A stretch of 6,861 nt of DNA from Clostridiales bacterium (lineage in GTDB: Bacteria > Bacillota > Clostridia > Oscillospirales > Ruminococcaceae), in NCBI GenBank assembly GCA_029007575.1, contig JAQXIB010000010.1:1-6861 (forward strand), in the 5' to 3' direction. Shown in pieces: positions 5,827-6,861 of this stretch; the first letter of the stretch is position 1; each line of letters starts with the position of its first letter. The translations under genes were made by a program, and so were the position numbers. Under the pieces are notes generated by a model. That model searched no databases and had not been told where the DNA came from. It saw only the letters and a list, made by a program, of their open reading frames with translations.

Positions 5827-6614
5827 TCGACCTCCACCTCTTTCTCCTCCGGATTAGGCTGGGTCTTGATCTCGATAGTTTTATCCATGTCCTGCCGGCT
5901 TTTGGCTTTCTTTTTCTTCTCCAATTCCAGCAGTTTTTCTCTTTCTCCTTTGATATGGCTGTCAAATACGACTCTGCCGTTTTCGATCTGGATCGTCCGG
6001 CCGCCGAAATACTTCACAATATCGTGTTCATGGGTAACCATTAAAACCGTGGTGCCGCACTTGTTGATCTGTATCAGCAATTCCACGATCTCATAGGACA
6101 GCTCAGGGTCGATGTTGCCGGTCGGCTCATCCGCGATGATCAGCGGCGGATCGTTGACCAGCGCCCGCGCAACTGCCACCCGCTGCTGCTCGCCGCCCGA
6201 CAGCTCATGCGGATACCGTTTGGCTTTGGACAGCAGATCCATCAGCTCCAGCACATACGGCACTCTGGTCCGTATCTGTTTCTGGGGTGTGCCGGTAACA
6301 CGCAGCGCGAACGCGACGTTATCATAGACATTCATGGTCGGGATCAGCCGGAAATCCTGGAAAACGAATCCGATCGAACGCCGGAACTGAGGAATATTTT
6401 TCCTTTTCAGCTTGTTAAGATTATAACCGTTGACTACTACCGTACCTTTGGTAGCGATCTTTTCCCGCAGCAACAGTTTTAAAATGGAACTTTTACCCGC
6501 TCCCGACGCACCGACGATATAAGCCATCTCTCCGTCTTCTACATGAAGATTGATATCATGGAGCGCGGTCGTTCCGTTTTCATATTGTAAAGAAACATCA
6601 TTTAATTCTATCAT
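5823..6614 (-). CDS. ftsE: Cell division ATP-binding protein FtsE
   Basis: The 263-residue protein is the cytoplasmic ATPase of FtsEX. All ABC motifs are intact: Walker A GASGAGKS (35-42, Lys41), Q-loop Gln86 in FVFQDF, signature LSGGEQ (138-143), Walker B LIIADE (158-163, Asp162 and catalytic Glu163), D-loop NIDP (167-170) and switch His195. The start MIELNDVSLQYENG is standard for the family. ATP-driven dimerisation is transmitted through FtsX to a peptidoglycan hydrolase outside the cell. A charged Lys/Glu-rich tail (about 222-263) extends beyond the usual FtsE core of roughly 220-230 residues. No good Shine-Dalgarno site precedes the ATG, and the upstream frame has no better start before a stop codon. 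It is the first recognisable gene of the unit; the region upstream is non-coding repeat DNA as far as the window reaches. Confidence 0.97.
   Translation of the reverse strand: MIELNDVSLQYENGTTALHDINLHVEDGEMAYIVGASGAGKSSILKLLLREKIATKGTVVVNGYNLNKLKRKNIPQFRRSIGFVFQDFRLIPTMNVYDNVAFALRVTGTPQKQIRTRVPYVLELMDLLSKAKRYPHELSGGEQQRVAVARALVNDPPLIIADEPTGNIDPELSYEIVELLIQINKCGTTVLMVTHEHDIVKYFGGRTIQIENGRVVFDSHIKGEREKLLELEKKKKAKSRQDMDKTIEIKTQPNPEEKEVEVE
5830..5835 (-). promoter_or_regulatory. Ribosome binding site for ftsX inside the ftsE end
   Basis: GGAGGT on the minus strand lies 3 nt before the ftsX ATG, within the last codons of ftsE, and a second purine-rich AGAGGTGG overlaps it just upstream. The codons here encode the acidic tail EKEVEVE of FtsE, so this part of the FtsE tail may be shaped by the need for a ribosome site. 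Confidence 0.6.
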
Positions 6615-6654
6615 ATATGAAGCAGCATATGGCTCTTTGTACCCTTGCTGACTT

Positions 6655-6684
6655 TATCAAAATTAAAAAAGAGCGTTATGCCAA
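6655..6684 (-). promoter_or_regulatory. Weak candidate sigma-A promoter for ftsEX
   Basis: On the minus strand TTGGCA (6679-6684) and TTGATA (6655-6660) are separated by 18 bp and lie about 40 bp before the ftsE start. The -35 fits well, the -10 poorly, and the AT-rich spacer is consistent with promoter DNA. Transcription could equally enter from beyond the right edge through the repeat. Confidence 0.25.
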
Positions 6685-6708
6685 AGTACACCACCTTATA
6701 TTTCATTT

Positions 6709-6725
6709 CCAGGCATAATGCCTGG
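6709..6725. repeat. Small hairpin with TAA triloop, stem CCAGGCA
   Basis: CCAGGCA (6709-6715) pairs perfectly with TGCCTGG (6719-6725) around a TAA loop. It stands one base away from the next hairpin of the same design at 6727-6743. Together they form a double hairpin between the large repeat and ftsE. Confidence 0.65.
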
Positions 6726-6726
6726 G

Positions 6727-6743
6727 CAGGGAATAATTCCCTG
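6727..6743. repeat. Small hairpin with TAA triloop, stem CAGGGAA
   Basis: CAGGGAA (6727-6733) pairs perfectly with TTCCCTG (6737-6743) around a TAA loop. It differs from the 4687-4707 hairpin at one stem pair (A-T for G-C), with both sides changed together. It is followed 6 bases later by the 108-bp repeat and may be an optional module of that element. Confidence 0.65.
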
Positions 6744-6749
6744 TCACCC

Positions 6750-6857
6750 TTTGTACACCAAAAATGCACCGCATTCTTGGTGTACTGACGGCGTTTGTGT
6801 TTCCCGACAAATATAATGTCGGGATTTTGACTCCGCCAAAACCACACAAAGCCGCTT
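6750..6857 (-). repeat. Structured 108-bp intergenic repeat, copy 2 (inverted relative to copy 1)
   Basis: Read on the minus strand this aligns without gaps to 4804-4911 with nine differences. Corresponding parts here are hairpin C at 6753-6785, the outer stem spanning 6788-6855, hairpin B at 6803-6823 and hairpin A at 6825-6841. Hairpin B has A-T where copy 1 has G-C, and hairpin C has C-G where copy 1 has G-C, both sides having changed. Its favoured strand runs towards ftsE, so it would be in the 5' leader if transcription enters from the right. An open frame at 6611-6847 crosses it but is not protein-like. The element may continue past 6857, since only four bases of window remain. Confidence 0.85.
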
Positions 6858-6861
6858 ACCC

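Noticed and set aside
6611..6847. Minus-strand 78-codon open frame ending in an ATGA overlap with ftsE
   Set aside because: Most of it is the folded repeat and the small hairpins, and the peptide does not look like a folded protein. Copy 1 of the repeat gives no matching peptide beyond chance. The ATGA overlap is kept only as a minor point on ftsE initiation.

Overview
The window looks like chromosomal DNA of a low-to-mid-GC Gram-positive bacterium, most likely an anaerobic Firmicute of class Clostridia (possibly Oscillospiraceae/Ruminococcaceae-like). This rests on the gene order ftsE-ftsX, coiled-coil M23 hydrolase, S41 C-terminal processing peptidase, on strong Shine-Dalgarno sites, and on protein style. 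The species cannot be fixed from the window alone. All recognisable genes lie on the minus strand, so the region is transcribed from right to left.

Layout from right to left: 6615-6861 is non-coding and holds a structured repeat, two small hairpins and a weak candidate promoter. Next come ftsE (5823-6614) and ftsX (4921-5826), joined by an ATGA overlap. A 249-bp gap follows (4672-4920); it holds a second, inverted copy of the same repeat directly after the ftsX stop codon, plus another hairpin of the small family. Then comes a secreted coiled-coil M23 (LytM-type) metallopeptidase (3493-4671), a membrane-anchored S41/PDZ processing peptidase (2232-3422), and an AT-richer gene for an Asn-rich lipoprotein with GLUG-like repeats (547-2187). 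A 277-bp gap (270-546) carries a perfect 16-bp inverted repeat and a possible leader of the last gene, an unrecognised protein cut off by the left edge.

Functionally the core is a cell-envelope module. The FtsE ATPase and FtsX membrane protein form an ABC-type complex that in other bacteria transmits ATP hydrolysis to an extracytoplasmic coiled-coil peptidoglycan hydrolase or hydrolase activator. The M23 protein next door is the obvious partner and keeps every expected catalytic residue. The Ctp-type protease could process envelope proteins, perhaps including this hydrolase (inference).

The most unusual signal is non-coding: two 108-bp repeats (4804-4911 and, inverted, 6750-6857) bracket ftsEX. 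By my hand alignment they differ at nine positions. All nine are loop changes, compensatory base-pair swaps or a G-C to G-U change within one fold: a two-hairpin multibranch stem followed by a 15-bp hairpin. That implies selection on structure and a preferred strand. Three further small hairpins nearby share a TAA triloop on different but self-complementary stems. I see no tRNA, rRNA, CRISPR array or transposase gene.
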